NCBI GenBank assembly: GCA_017302895.1 | Contig: JAFLBV010000004.1 | Coordinates: forward strand, 124,001-188,000 | DNA: 64,000 bases | Direction: 5' to 3' | Source: Ignavibacteria bacterium | GTDB lineage: Bacteria; Bacteroidota; Ignavibacteria; Ignavibacteriales; Ignavibacteriaceae | Program-made: the position numbers and the translations under genes | The notes under the pieces: model-generated | Seen by the model: the letters and a program-made list of their open reading frames with translations, nothing else | Told to the model about the DNA's origin: nothing | Databases searched by the model: none | Shown here: positions 24,784 to 33,406 of the stretch, in pieces | Layout of the letters: the number at the start of each line of letters is the position of its first letter | Position numbering within the stretch: position 1 is the stretch's first letter

Positions 24784-25630
24784 GATAAGCCTTTAAATTT
24801 TTAGTTTTCGGGTTTCTTTGTAAACGCCTGATGGCTTTTTCTTTGATCTGTCTTACCCGCTCACGAGTGAGACTGAATTTCTCACCAATCTCTTCAAGAG
24901 TGAGGGAGTGTTCTTTGTTCAAACCAAAATAAAGCCTAATCACTTCCGCTTCTCTTTCTGTTAAAGCTGAAAGCGCCCTGCTGATCTCTTTTTTGAGGGA
25001 TTCAGACATGAGAGTATAGTCAGGCTGCGGATGCTGGTCGTTCTGCAACACATCAAGAAGTCTGTTGTCTTCACCCTGTGCAAAAGGTGCATCAACAGAT
25101 ACATGTCTTCCCGAAATTTTAAGTGTATCCGCCACTTCATTGACATCCATGTCAACTTCGATGGCTATCTCGGAAGCTCTTGGCTCTCTCTCATATTCCT
25201 GCTCGAGCTGGCTGTATGCCTTTGTGATTTTGTTGAGAGCTCCAACTCTGTTCAGAGGGAGTCTGACGATTCTCGACTGCTCAGCAAGTGCCTGAAGAAT
25301 TGACTGACGAATCCACCACACTGCATACGAAATAAACTTGAAGCCACGGGTCTCATCGAATCTTCTTGCTGCCTTAATCAAGCCAAGGTTTCCCTCGTTG
25401 ATAAGGTCACCAAGCGACAGTCCCTGGTTTTGATATTGTTTCGCTACCGATACAACGAACCTTAAGTTGGCTTTTGTAAGGGTCTCCAATGCATTCTGGT
25501 CTCCGTTTTTGATACGGATGGCAAGTTCTATTTCCTGATCAGGAGTAAGCAAATCTACTTTGCCTATCTCTTGTAAATATTTATCAAGCGACTGGCTCTC
25601 ACGGTTCGTATATTGCTTCGTAATTCTCAC
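24773..25630 (-). CDS. rpoD: Primary sigma-70 factor (short, Bacteroidota type)
   Basis: About 285 residues, far shorter than enterobacterial RpoD because region 1.1 and the spacer are absent, as in Bacteroidota. Seen: region 1.2 ([16 protein letters not shown]), region 2 ([46 protein letters not shown]), region 3 (IVRLPLNRV), and region 4 with the helix-turn-helix ([19 protein letters not shown]). The open frame could start three codons earlier at another GTG, but that one abuts AGAGAG with no spacing, while the chosen GTG lies at a proper distance from it and gives a family-like MRITKQ start. Follows two eutN-like genes by 36 bases. Confidence 0.93.
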   Translation of the reverse strand: MRITKQYTNRESQSLDKYLQEIGKVDLLTPDQEIELAIRIKNGDQNALETLTKANLRFVVSVAKQYQNQGLSLGDLINEGNLGLIKAARRFDETRGFKFISYAVWWIRQSILQALAEQSRIVRLPLNRVGALNKITKAYSQLEQEYEREPRASEIAIEVDMDVNEVADTLKISGRHVSVDAPFAQGEDNRLLDVLQNDQHPQPDYTLMSESLKKEISRALSALTEREAEVIRLYFGLNKEHSLTLEEIGEKFSLTRERVRQIKEKAIRRLQRNPKTKNLKAYLGA

Positions 25631-25666
25631 CGATACCACCTCTCTTTTTTAAAGGTTAATCAAAAG

Positions 25667-25942
25667 TTATAAATTCTTATTCGTGTATAATGAGTCAACT
25701 ATTGCCACAATTGACGCATCCACAGGTGCCATGTCCACCGGGAGGGGTATTACTGCCTCAGAGGCGGTAATATAAACCACTATTTCACCGGGACCTGCCC
25801 CCACTGTATCAACTGCGATAAACGGGCTTCCTGTATCTTCATAATCTGCATTAATCGGCTGAATAATTCTAAAAGAGGAGCTTTCAAGACTCTCATACTT
25901 TCTGGTAGCCCATAAATTCCCGATCACTTTTGCGAGGAACAT
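25667..25942 (-). CDS. EutN/CcmL-family (microcompartment vertex) protein, second copy
   Basis: 91 residues. AKVIGNLWATRKYESL at the N-terminus and FIAVDTVGAGPGEIVVYITAS are the hallmark strands of the EutN/CcmL pentamer family that caps the vertices of bacterial microcompartments. The GAGxGE loop is intact. Its ATG directly abuts the stop codon of the paralogue before it. No hexameric shell (BMC-H) gene, encapsulated enzyme or signature operon is present in the window. A microcompartment role is therefore not demonstrated. Confidence 0.88.
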   Translation of the reverse strand: MFLAKVIGNLWATRKYESLESSSFRIIQPINADYEDTGSPFIAVDTVGAGPGEIVVYITASEAVIPLPVDMAPVDASIVAIVDSLYTNKNL

Positions 25943-26212
25943 CTAATCCGTCTTATCGAGTTTGTCGATTATTGCCATTATTACAGCATCAACCGGTTTG
26001 TTCTTTGTTATATTGGTCTGTCTGGCACTGCTTCCAGTAGCCACAAGCACCACTTCACCTTCTCCGGCTCCTACGCTGTCAACGGCTATTACAAAATTCG
26101 TTTTATCTTTTAATTCCAAATCAAGTTCACGGACGATCAGAAATTTTGCACCAACGAGGTTTTCGTCCTTTTTCGTTGACCAGATCGTTCCAATTACTCT
26201 TCCAATAATCAA
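25943..26212 (-). CDS. EutN/CcmL-family (microcompartment vertex) protein, first copy
   Basis: 89 residues, with GRVIGTIWSTKKDENLVGAKFLI-type N-terminus and FVIAVDSVGAGEGEVVLVATGSSAR, a textbook EutN/CcmL sequence. Translation begins at TTG, preceded by GAGG at five bases. It lies downstream of deoB (101-base gap) and immediately before a diverged copy, so two different vertex-type proteins may form mixed or alternative pentamers. Only the family is certain. Confidence 0.9.
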   Translation of the reverse strand: MIIGRVIGTIWSTKKDENLVGAKFLIVRELDLELKDKTNFVIAVDSVGAGEGEVVLVATGSSARQTNITKNKPVDAVIMAIIDKLDKTD

Positions 26213-26313
26213 TTTAACCTCGAATTTCGGGTTTTACAGGTTGTCTTATGTAACAATTTTTACGGGATTTTAATTCCTGCCCGCAAATGATTCAAACAGA
26301 TTAGACGAAACGG

Positions 26314-27492
26314 CTAACTGTTCGTTCCGCCGCCTGGTAAAAAACTCGTACCGGCTATCGGAGCATCGATTCCGAACCAGTCCAACACCGTCTTGCCTGC
26401 ATCTGCGAAAGTGCTCCTTACACCTAGCTCACCGGGTATCACACCCTTTCCGGTAATAATCACCGGAACATATTCCCTGGTATGATCGGTTGAAGTGACC
26501 GTGGGGTCGTTTCCGTGATCGGCAGTTAAAAGCAGAATATCCGATTCATCCATATTTCTCAAAATTTCAGGGAGAAACTTGTCAAAATCCTCAAGCGCAT
26601 TTGCAAAACCAGCGGGATCGAGTCTGTGACCATAATAGACATCAAAATCAACCAGATTGGTCATGATAAAACTGTTGCTGTTTTCTTTCATCGCTTTAAG
26701 AGTGGCAGCACATCCTTCACTGTTGGATTTCGTGTGGATTATATTTGTCAGCCCTTTCTCGTTGTAAAGGTCACCGATTTTCCCGATTCCAGTTGTCTTT
26801 ATTCCATTTTTCACAAGATAATCAAGCATCGTCTCCGACGGCGGATCAAGGGAATAATCTCTTCTGTTGGTTGTCCGTTTGAATGTTTCCGCGGATTCTC
26901 CGACAAACGGGCGTGCGATTACCCGGCCGACAAAATAGTCTTTTAGAACTTCATTCCTTGATATCTCACAAATCTCATAAAGTCTCTGCAATCCGAAATG
27001 TTCCTCATGTGCAGCAATTTGAAAGACCGAATCTGCCGAAGTATAGACAATGGGGAAACCCGTTCTAATGTGCTCCTCGCCCAGTTCCTTTATAATTTCC
27101 GTACCTGATGCTGCTTTATTTCCGAGGATACCTTTGCATCCTGTGGCTTCCAGGAAATGATTCACAATCTCAGGTGGAAAACCACCATGAAAGTAATCGA
27201 AATCCTTTGGACAGATGATCCCTGCGAGCTCCCAGTGTCCTGATGTGGAGTCCTTCCCTTTTGATACTTCAAGCATCTTGCCAAATGCTCCCACGGGAGC
27301 ACCGGCGGGAGCACCACCGGGTACCGGAGCAATATTGCCGAGTCCGAGTGAACGGAGATTCGGGATATTCAGTCCGCCGTTTTTTATCGCTGTATTTATC
27401 AAGGTGTTGCTCCCCTGGTCATTGTAGTTGGGAGCATCGGGTAATTCACCGATACCAACACCATCGAGCACTATAAAGATAAAATTTCTGAT
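26314..27492 (-). CDS. deoB: Phosphopentomutase
   Basis: About 392 residues, full DeoB length. Interconverts ribose/deoxyribose 1- and 5-phosphate in nucleoside salvage. Alkaline-phosphatase-superfamily metal sites are seen: FIVLDGVGIGELPDA with GSNTL near the N-terminus, DYYGHR-like FDVYYGHRLDP, and LLLTADHGNDPT, with HTREYVP near the end. Start choice: the first canonical codon (GTG, valine of VLDG) would delete the first beta-strand that carries the metal-binding Asp. The frame is open for only 27 bases before it and contains no ATG, GTG or TTG; AGGAG lies six bases before an ATC, which would give IRNFIFIVLDGVG. I therefore propose ATC initiation. The upstream gene's stop codon overlaps this ribosome binding site. 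Confidence 0.9.
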   Translation of the reverse strand: MRNFIFIVLDGVGIGELPDAPNYNDQGSNTLINTAIKNGGLNIPNLRSLGLGNIAPVPGGAPAGAPVGAFGKMLEVSKGKDSTSGHWELAGIICPKDFDYFHGGFPPEIVNHFLEATGCKGILGNKAASGTEIIKELGEEHIRTGFPIVYTSADSVFQIAAHEEHFGLQRLYEICEISRNEVLKDYFVGRVIARPFVGESAETFKRTTNRRDYSLDPPSETMLDYLVKNGIKTTGIGKIGDLYNEKGLTNIIHTKSNSEGCAATLKAMKENSNSFIMTNLVDFDVYYGHRLDPAGFANALEDFDKFLPEILRNMDESDILLLTADHGNDPTVTSTDHTREYVPVIITGKGVIPGELGVRSTFADAGKTVLDWFGIDAPIAGTSFLPGGGTNS

Positions 27493-27501
27493 CTCTTTCT
27501 C

Positions 27502-29382
27502 CTAAATTGATGAGCAAACTTTCCCGCCGTTCCCGTCCTGTGCCTTTTGAAGGGCCAGAAGAGCGGGCTGGAAAATTTCCTCGAAACTGTTTTTGTTGTC
27601 TGCCGGAGCTATCCCGATAGAAATTGTAAATCCACCGGATGCTCCCGGTGATGATGCAGACTGCTTTGCCACTTTAGTCTTAAGCCTTTCAGCCCACATA
27701 AATGATGTCTTGGCGTCTTTCCCGAAAAAGAAAACCCCAAAAACATCTTTGTCAAGTTTACCTATAACTGATGTTTGATTCACATCAAGTTTAATGAACT
27801 CAGAGAGCCTTATCAATGGTTTTGAGGATATATCGCCACCAAAGAGTTCCATCTGCTCCGGGAATTTATCCACCGCAATAAGTGCGAGCGAACCCGGTAG
27901 CTTAAACTGCTGAAGTCTGTAAAGGTCCTGATCCACTCTCTCCATAAAGAATTTTTTATTCAGAGTTTTTGTCTCTGCATCATACAACACATCATTCCTT
28001 AACATCATCTGAAGGGAATGGTTATAGAACACATAGGAAAGCAGAGAGTTGATCCTGGCAACAAATCGAGTCTCAGCCGAACTGAAGGCATTATTCTCGG
28101 GAGATTCCAAACAAAGGATACCGAGCAACTGACCGTTCACATTCAAAGGCACTGTAAAAAACGACCCTTGTTCAGCCCTCTCTTCGTTAACTGAAAAGCG
28201 GGGGATCTCTTCTTCACCAAGATTTTTATAATATAAAGGCCCTTGATTCGAGAGTTGTATTCCAGCCAGGGTATTTGAAATTTCAACTTCAGTTCCTTCG
28301 GCAAAATGGGGAACTCCATCGGTACTAAACACCCTCGATATTTTCAGCGTTTTCGAGTAACCCGAAAAATCGAGGAAATAAATCACCTTTGCCGGTATCA
28401 GTTCACGCAATCTTTGCTCAAAAACTGCCAGAATATCATCCACTGAAGTGGAGACCAGCAACTGGTCGATGATGGCATTCAATACTTTCAGTCGTTTTTC
28501 CGCAAGACCTTCAAGAAACCCTGTTTGTACGATTGAGAGCATGTGAGTAATTATTCTAACATACCTTCCAAGTGCGAACAGTGTTTCAGTTCCAAATGCT
28601 TCGGGGTCTTTCGAGTCTATTGCGAGAACAGCAATTATTTTACGGTCGAAAAACACGGGTACCGCTGCAAAACTCTTGATTCCATGTTTCGAATTGTAGT
28701 ATTTTATAAGATTCTGCTCATCTTCATCTTTGATTCCGTTGAGATAAACAGGCTTTTCGTAGCTAACCACCTGACTTAAAAGATCACTCTCCACCGGGAT
28801 TGACATTGCCCTGAAATCGTTGACTCCGACCACATAGGCGGCAGGATTCAATTTTCGGGTTGAGGGATTGAGCCAGAAAAAGACGGCACTGTGTGAAAGA
28901 AGATTCTCACGGATCAATTTAATGGTTTTATCGAGAAAAAAGCTGATCGTTGCCTTGTTGTTCTCCACCCCCGGAGCAGCTTCGTTGGTAATCTCGAAAT
29001 ATTTTTCACTGATATCCGTTGGTTCTTCATCACTGAGTGTGATGATATTGGATCTTTTTGGGGGGTCTTTTGCCGTGGCAGTATTCTGTTTGAAAGCCGA
29101 TTCTTTTTTTGGTGCATCGGGTTTAAAAATGCCCGTGACCTTTACCGCTCCACCGTCAAAGTCATCAATTTCAGGCTCATGTTTGGGAGTGTCATTAAGA
29201 ATCTGATCAAAAGTTTTCTGCTCCTTTTCCTTTTTTAACACAGCAAAAAGAAGGAGAAGATTTACAACCAGAATTACGCCCATTACTATTCTGGTAACTG
29301 TGTCACCAATAATGAACAGTAACAAAAAAAGCACCGGAGCGAGTGCGATCAAGGCTATTTTTATGAGCGGTTTTTTATTCAT
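27502..29382 (-). CDS. Membrane GAF-GGDEF-like protein with a degenerate GGDEF motif
   Basis: 626 residues. Two membrane helices at about 8-26 and 30-48, then a linker, two GAF-like domains (about 130-270 and 290-440, for example SFAAVPVFFDRKIIAVLAID and SFFTVPLNVNGQLLGILCLE), and a C-terminal diguanylate-cyclase-like domain starting at DAETKTLNKKFFMERV. The signature loop is GKLDKDVFGVFFFG in place of RxGGDEFxxLL (about 545), so cyclase activity is unlikely. It may be a ligand-sensing or structural protein. It heads the deoB-eutN-eutN-rpoD-nlpC series and has its own promoter about 20 bases upstream. Confidence 0.85.
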   Translation of the reverse strand: MNKKPLIKIALIALAPVLFLLLFIIGDTVTRIVMGVILVVNLLLLFAVLKKEKEQKTFDQILNDTPKHEPEIDDFDGGAVKVTGIFKPDAPKKESAFKQNTATAKDPPKRSNIITLSDEEPTDISEKYFEITNEAAPGVENNKATISFFLDKTIKLIRENLLSHSAVFFWLNPSTRKLNPAAYVVGVNDFRAMSIPVESDLLSQVVSYEKPVYLNGIKDEDEQNLIKYYNSKHGIKSFAAVPVFFDRKIIAVLAIDSKDPEAFGTETLFALGRYVRIITHMLSIVQTGFLEGLAEKRLKVLNAIIDQLLVSTSVDDILAVFEQRLRELIPAKVIYFLDFSGYSKTLKISRVFSTDGVPHFAEGTEVEISNTLAGIQLSNQGPLYYKNLGEEEIPRFSVNEERAEQGSFFTVPLNVNGQLLGILCLESPENNAFSSAETRFVARINSLLSYVFYNHSLQMMLRNDVLYDAETKTLNKKFFMERVDQDLYRLQQFKLPGSLALIAVDKFPEQMELFGGDISSKPLIRLSEFIKLDVNQTSVIGKLDKDVFGVFFFGKDAKTSFMWAERLKTKVAKQSASSPGASGGFTISIGIAPADNKNSFEEIFQPALLALQKAQDGNGGKVCSSI

Positions 29383-29407
29383 CGAAATTATAAAACTCTT
29401 TGACCTT

Positions 29408-29439
29408 CAAAAATAATCCTGATCGGTGAGATAATCAAA
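29408..29439 (-). promoter_or_regulatory. Bacteroidota-type promoter of the GGDEF-like/deoB/rpoD series
   Basis: TATTTTTG (fits TAnnTTTG) lies 20 bases downstream of TTTG on the minus strand, 25 bases before the ATG, implying a short leader. It is one of the closest matches to the Bacteroidota consensus in the window. Confidence 0.6.
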
Positions 29440-29452
29440 TTTTAGATTATTT

Positions 29453-30037
29453 TTATCTGTTCAGATGATCTTTTATTGCTGAAATAACATTTTTTTTGAA
29501 TTTTCCCGACTTAATTGTGTAAGGAAAAATGCTTTCTCCCATTTTAAGTCCGGGGAAAGTCTCGGATACCTGCTTCATCGACCGGCTTAATTCGCTCTGA
29601 TTCAGTTTGTCAGTCTTTGTCAGCAGTATAACATAAGCAGCATTCAGACTTTTGCAGAAATTGTGAAAATCGATATCATGTTCACTTTTTGTGACCCTGC
29701 TGTCAACCAGATGAATCACAAGTTTGATCATGTCAGATTCATTGAAAAACTTTAAAATGAACCTTCCCCAAGCATCCCGCTCTTTTTTGCTCACCTTTGC
29801 ATATCCGTATCCGGGAAGATCTACAAAATAGAAGGAATTGTCTATCTTGATGTAGTTCAGGGTCTGGGTTTTCCCCGGAGTCGAGCTCACTCTAGCAAGT
29901 CCCGGCTTCCCGGTAAGGTGGTTTATGAAGGAAGACTTTCCTGCATTTGACCTTCCGGCTATAACTATCTCGGGCAGCCTCTCTTTAAGGCTTGAGATAT
30001 CGTTGTATGATCCGGTAAATTGTACTGATTCAAACAT
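29453..30037 (-). CDS. engB: Ribosome-biogenesis GTPase EngB/YsxC
   Basis: 194 residues, a TrmE-Era-EngA-EngB family GTPase needed for large-subunit assembly. Seen: G1 GRSNAGKSSF, G2-side SSTPGKTQTLNY, G3 DLPGYGYAKVSK, and G4 TKTDKL. The ATG follows the T-run of the rplQ terminator almost directly and no Shine-Dalgarno is visible, so expression may depend on read-through or on a promoter I cannot recognise. Located just after the ribosomal supercluster, which suits its role. Confidence 0.95.
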   Translation of the reverse strand: MFESVQFTGSYNDISSLKERLPEIVIAGRSNAGKSSFINHLTGKPGLARVSSTPGKTQTLNYIKIDNSFYFVDLPGYGYAKVSKKERDAWGRFILKFFNESDMIKLVIHLVDSRVTKSEHDIDFHNFCKSLNAAYVILLTKTDKLNQSELSRSMKQVSETFPGLKMGESIFPYTIKSGKFKKNVISAIKDHLNR

Positions 30038-30038
30038 A

Positions 30039-30072
30039 TAAAAAAAGAGTAATCCGAACCCGGATTACTCTT
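30039..30072 (-). terminator. Rho-independent terminator after rplQ
   Basis: An 11-bp stem (AAGAGTAATCC / GGATTACTCTT) with a 6-base loop is followed on the minus strand by a run of seven T's. It closes the ribosomal supercluster, immediately before engB. Confidence 0.92.
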
Positions 30073-30094
30073 GTAAAATAATTTAGGAAAAAGA

Positions 30095-30553
30095 TCAAGA
30101 CTCCGCTGATGCTTTTTCAGCTTCCTTTTCTTTTTTAGTGGCAGCAGCAGCTTCACGGGCTTCCTGTCTCTGCTGAGCCATTTGGTTTGCTGCTTCGTTA
30201 TAGTCAACCAGCTCGATGATAGCCATCTGTGCGGCATCACCAAGTCTTACTGCAGTTCTAACGATGCGGGTATAACCACCTTTTCTGTCGCCCACGGCAG
30301 GAACGACATTATTGAAAAGTTCCTTCGCAGCTTCTTTATGTCTGAGAGCGCTCATCACTATTCTCATATCGTGAAGGGTTCCCTTGCGGGCTCTTGTGAT
30401 AAGAGGTTCAGCAAAAGATCTTAATTCCTTTGCTTTAGCGATAGTGGTCTCAATCCTCTTGTGTAAAAAGAGGGAAGCTGCAAGATTTTTCAACAACGCA
30501 TTTCTATGGCTGTGAGTTCTTTTTAATTTTCTGCCTTTAACTTGATGTCTCAT
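30095..30553 (-). CDS. rplQ: Ribosomal protein bL17
   Basis: 152 residues: MRHQVKGRKLKRTHSHRNA and RIETTIAKAKELRSFAEPLI are diagnostic. The core is about 118 residues; a C-terminal Ala/Glu/Lys-rich extension of about 35 residues (AAAATKKEKEAEKASAES) is typical of this phylum. Last gene of the alpha operon, 20 bases after rpoA, as in many bacteria. Confidence 0.97.
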   Translation of the reverse strand: MRHQVKGRKLKRTHSHRNALLKNLAASLFLHKRIETTIAKAKELRSFAEPLITRARKGTLHDMRIVMSALRHKEAAKELFNNVVPAVGDRKGGYTRIVRTAVRLGDAAQMAIIELVDYNEAANQMAQQRQEAREAAAATKKEKEAEKASAES

Positions 30554-30573
30554 TTCTTAAACCTTCATCCGGA

Positions 30574-31569
30574 TTAGTTTGAACTGCTGTCTTCTTTAAT
30601 ATAATCGTCGATATTCATACCGAACTCGAGGCCCAGTGTTTCAACGATTTCCATCAATTCTGCGAGTGACTTTCTGCCGAAATTTCTGAATTTAAGCATT
30701 TCAGCTTCGTCTTTTGCCACAAGATCAGAGATGGTTTTGATATTCGCAGCTTTAAGGCAATTATGAGCGCGCACACTTAATTCAAGATCATCCACATTGG
30801 TCAGAAGTATTTTCTTGATTCTTTCTCTTTCGGAATCTTTCTTTACTTCTTCATGGCTCTCTTCCTGTTCAATATCAAAGTTGATAAAGAGCTGCAAGTG
30901 ATCTCTCATTATTTTAGCTGCTTGTGTTAAAGCGTCATCCGGTGTTATCGATCCATCGGTTGCAACATTGATGATCAATTTTTCGTAATCGTTTCTGTCG
31001 CCGATACGGACATTTTCAATCTCGTATGTGGCATTCACGATTGGCGAATAAATTGAATCGATTGCAATAGTGCCAAGAGGATACTCGGCTGACTTGTTTT
31101 CTACAGCCGGAACATATCCTTTACCTTTGCCAACACGAAGTTCAATCTCGAACTTTGCATTTTCCTGCAGAGTTGCGATGTGCAATTCAGGATTCAATAC
31201 TTCCAGATCTGCGGTATATTTTTGAATGTCAGCGGCTGTTATCACTTTCGGTCCCTGAACCGTAAACTCGATCTTCGCCGGTTTTTTATTCAATAATTTT
31301 AATCTGACCTGCTTCAGATTAAGGATAATTTCAGTTACATCTTCTACAACACCGGGGATTGTACTGAATTCATGAAGTACTCCACCAAACTTTACTGCTG
31401 TAAACGCTGCACCCGGTAGAGAAGAAATCAATATTCTTCTTAGAGAGTTACCAACGGTTACACCGTAGCCCCTCTCAAGCGGCTGCAGGAAAAACCTGCC
31501 AAAAGTATTGCTGTACGACGACTCTTCGCAAATTACAGCTTCCGGTATCTTTAGATATGATCCACTCAT
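30574..31569 (-). CDS. rpoA: RNA polymerase alpha subunit
   Basis: 331 residues, full length. The N-terminal dimerisation domain shows RGYGVTVGNSLRRILISSLPGAA; the C-terminal domain after a Glu-rich linker has DLELSVRAHNCLKAANIKTI and FRNFGRKSLAEL, the DNA/activator-binding HhH part. Sits between rpsD and rplQ in the standard alpha operon order. Confidence 0.98.
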   Translation of the reverse strand: MSGSYLKIPEAVICEESSYSNTFGRFFLQPLERGYGVTVGNSLRRILISSLPGAAFTAVKFGGVLHEFSTIPGVVEDVTEIILNLKQVRLKLLNKKPAKIEFTVQGPKVITAADIQKYTADLEVLNPELHIATLQENAKFEIELRVGKGKGYVPAVENKSAEYPLGTIAIDSIYSPIVNATYEIENVRIGDRNDYEKLIINVATDGSITPDDALTQAAKIMRDHLQLFINFDIEQEESHEEVKKDSERERIKKILLTNVDDLELSVRAHNCLKAANIKTISDLVAKDEAEMLKFRNFGRKSLAELMEIVETLGLEFGMNIDDYIKEDSSSN

Positions 31570-31595
31570 TTAAACCTCTAAAAATTTCTTTTTTG

Positions 31596-32222
31596 TTATT
31601 TAGAGTACAACTCTACAACGAACTGTTCGTTCACATTAAGTTGTATGTCTTCTCTTTCGGGAACATTAACAAAAGTACCGCTCAGGGTTGCTTTGTCCAC
31701 TGTTAACCATGGATGCACATTGTCTTTTACTCTCTTTAGAGAATTGTGGACGATGTCCAATTGTTTGCTCTTGTCTTTTACCTTGATCACATCACCCGGC
31801 ATCAGGGTATAAGAAGGAATATCTACGATAAATCCGTTTATAAGGATGTGTCTGTGGCGAACGAGCTGACGGGCAGCCTTACGCGAAGGAGCAAAACCCA
31901 ATCTGAAAACTACATTATCCAGTCTTCTTTCAAGAAGCTGAAGCATGTTGGTACCTGTAATACCTTTTTGTCTTGAAGCCTTTTCGAAAAGGTTTCTAAA
32001 CTGGGTTTCGAGGACACCATAAATTCTTTTGATTTTCTGTTTTTCTCTTAACTGAATACCATACTCGGAAACTTTGGATTTTCTTGAGGTGCCGTGCTGA
32101 CCCGGAGGGTAGTTTTTCTTTTCCAGCGGACACTTTTCGGTGAAGCATTTGCTTCCTTTCAAGAAAAGCTTTTGCTTCTCCCTTCTACACAATTTACAAA
32201 CCGAACCGGTGTATCTTGCCAT
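31596..32222 (-). CDS. rpsD: Ribosomal protein uS4
   Basis: 208 residues. The N-terminus has a four-cysteine zinc motif (CKLCRREKQ ... C ... C), making this the zinc-binding form. The S4 RNA-binding domain follows ([34 protein letters not shown]). In E. coli S4 represses the alpha operon; whether that applies here cannot be seen. Located 26 bases before rpoA. Confidence 0.98.
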   Translation of the reverse strand: MARYTGSVCKLCRREKQKLFLKGSKCFTEKCPLEKKNYPPGQHGTSRKSKVSEYGIQLREKQKIKRIYGVLETQFRNLFEKASRQKGITGTNMLQLLERRLDNVVFRLGFAPSRKAARQLVRHRHILINGFIVDIPSYTLMPGDVIKVKDKSKQLDIVHNSLKRVKDNVHPWLTVDKATLSGTFVNVPEREDIQLNVNEQFVVELYSK

Positions 32223-32245
32223 TTAATAACTCTCCAATAATAAAA

Positions 32246-32632
32246 TTAAACTCTTCGTCTTTTGGGTGGCCTGCAACCGTTGTGTGGTATCGGTGTAATA
32301 TCTTTAATCGATGTGATCTCGAAACCAACATTTACTAAAGCTCTTATAGCAGATTCTCTACCTGCACCGGGGCCCTTTACTCTTACTTCTACTCTTCTCA
32401 AGCCCATGTCATAGGCTTCTTTGGCTGCAGCTTCACTGGTAACCTGCGCAGCGAATGGTGTATTCTTACGCGAACCTTTGAAACTGTTCCTTCCTGCGGT
32501 CGACCATGAAATGGTGTTTCCGTATATATCAGTCAGAGTGACCAACACATTGTTGAAGGATGCTTTTATATGAGCGATGCCGTTCGCATCGACTACATGT
32601 TTTTTCTTAACTTTTTTGGTAGTTTTAGCCAA
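32246..32632 (-). CDS. rpsK: Ribosomal protein uS11
   Basis: 128 residues with [21 protein letters not shown] and the basic C-terminus [11 protein letters not shown]. Translation starts at TTG with GGAGGA nine bases before it. The N-terminus has a Lys-rich extension ([11 protein letters not shown]). Small-subunit platform protein. Confidence 0.97.
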   Translation of the reverse strand: MAKTTKKVKKKHVVDANGIAHIKASFNNVLVTLTDIYGNTISWSTAGRNSFKGSRKNTPFAAQVTSEAAAKEAYDMGLRRVEVRVKGPGAGRESAIRALVNVGFEITSIKDITPIPHNGCRPPKRRRV

Positions 32633-32654
32633 TTAATAATCCTCCGATTTTCAA

Positions 32655-33038
32655 TTACTTCTTAGCAGCAGCTTTTTTCTTGCCTGCAACCGTTTTTCTC
32701 TTGCCTTTTCTCGTACGGGAATTGGTTCTTGTTCTTTGTCCTCTTGCAGGAAGACCTCTTCTGTGCCTCAAACCTCTGTAAGTACCGATATCTATTAAGC
32801 GTTTGATGTTGAGCTGAACTTCAGAGCGCAGCGCACCTTCAACCTTAAAATCTGCCTGAATAACGGATCTAATGTTACCTACTTCATCTTCTGTAAGTGA
32901 ACCGACTTTTCTGTCAGGGTCGATTTCTGCTTTTTGCAGTATCTCGTCAGCGATTGACGGACCTATACCAAAAATGTACTGCAGGCCGTAATAAATCTTC
33001 TTATTCTTTGGTAAATCTACACCAGCTATACGTGCCAA
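32655..33038 (-). CDS. rpsM: Ribosomal protein uS13
   Basis: 127 residues: [21 protein letters not shown] and [26 protein letters not shown], with a Lys/Ala-rich tail. Starts at TTG with AAGGAG upstream. Small-subunit head protein contacting tRNA and the 50S subunit. First gene of the alpha operon after rpmJ. Confidence 0.97.
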   Translation of the reverse strand: MARIAGVDLPKNKKIYYGLQYIFGIGPSIADEILQKAEIDPDRKVGSLTEDEVGNIRSVIQADFKVEGALRSEVQLNIKRLIDIGTYRGLRHRRGLPARGQRTRTNSRTRKGKRKTVAGKKKAAAKK

Positions 33039-33062
33039 TTAAATTTCTCCTTAAAAAAATTT

Positions 33063-33176
33063 CTATCCTTGTCGTTGTTTATGCTTTGGGTTCTTGCAGA
33101 TAACCCTGAGAGTCCCTTTTCTCTTGATTATTTTGCAATGCTCGCATATTTTTTTTACTGAAGCTCTTACTTTCAT
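33063..33176 (-). CDS. rpmJ: Ribosomal protein bL36
   Basis: 37 residues read from the minus strand: [20 protein letters not shown], then a second half with Cys and His (VICKNPKH). The C-x2-C ... C ... H set makes it the zinc-binding (C+) form. Lies between infA and rpsM as usual; too short for routine ORF cut-offs. Confidence 0.96.
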   Translation of the reverse strand: MKVRASVKKICEHCKIIKRKGTLRVICKNPKHKQRQG

Positions 33177-33187
33177 CTAATACTCCG

Positions 33188-33406
33188 TTATTTATACCGG
33201 TAAGTTATTCTTCCTTTAGTCAAATCATACGGGGATAACTCTATCGATACACGATCGCCTACCAGAATCTTGATAAAATGCATACGCATCTTACCGGAGA
33301 TGTGAGCCAGGATTTCGTGCCCGTTCTCTAACTTTACCTTAAAACTTGCGTTAGGTAGAGTCTCGGTTATTACTCCGTCAACTTTTATTGGTCCTTGTTT
33401 TGCCAT
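33188..33406 (-). CDS. infA: Translation initiation factor IF-1
   Basis: 72 residues, the normal length, an S1/OB-fold protein: [57 protein letters not shown]. Its ATG directly follows the stop codon of map, so the two are coupled. Confidence 0.98.
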   Translation of the reverse strand: MAKQGPIKVDGVITETLPNASFKVKLENGHEILAHISGKMRMHFIKILVGDRVSIELSPYDLTKGRITYRYK

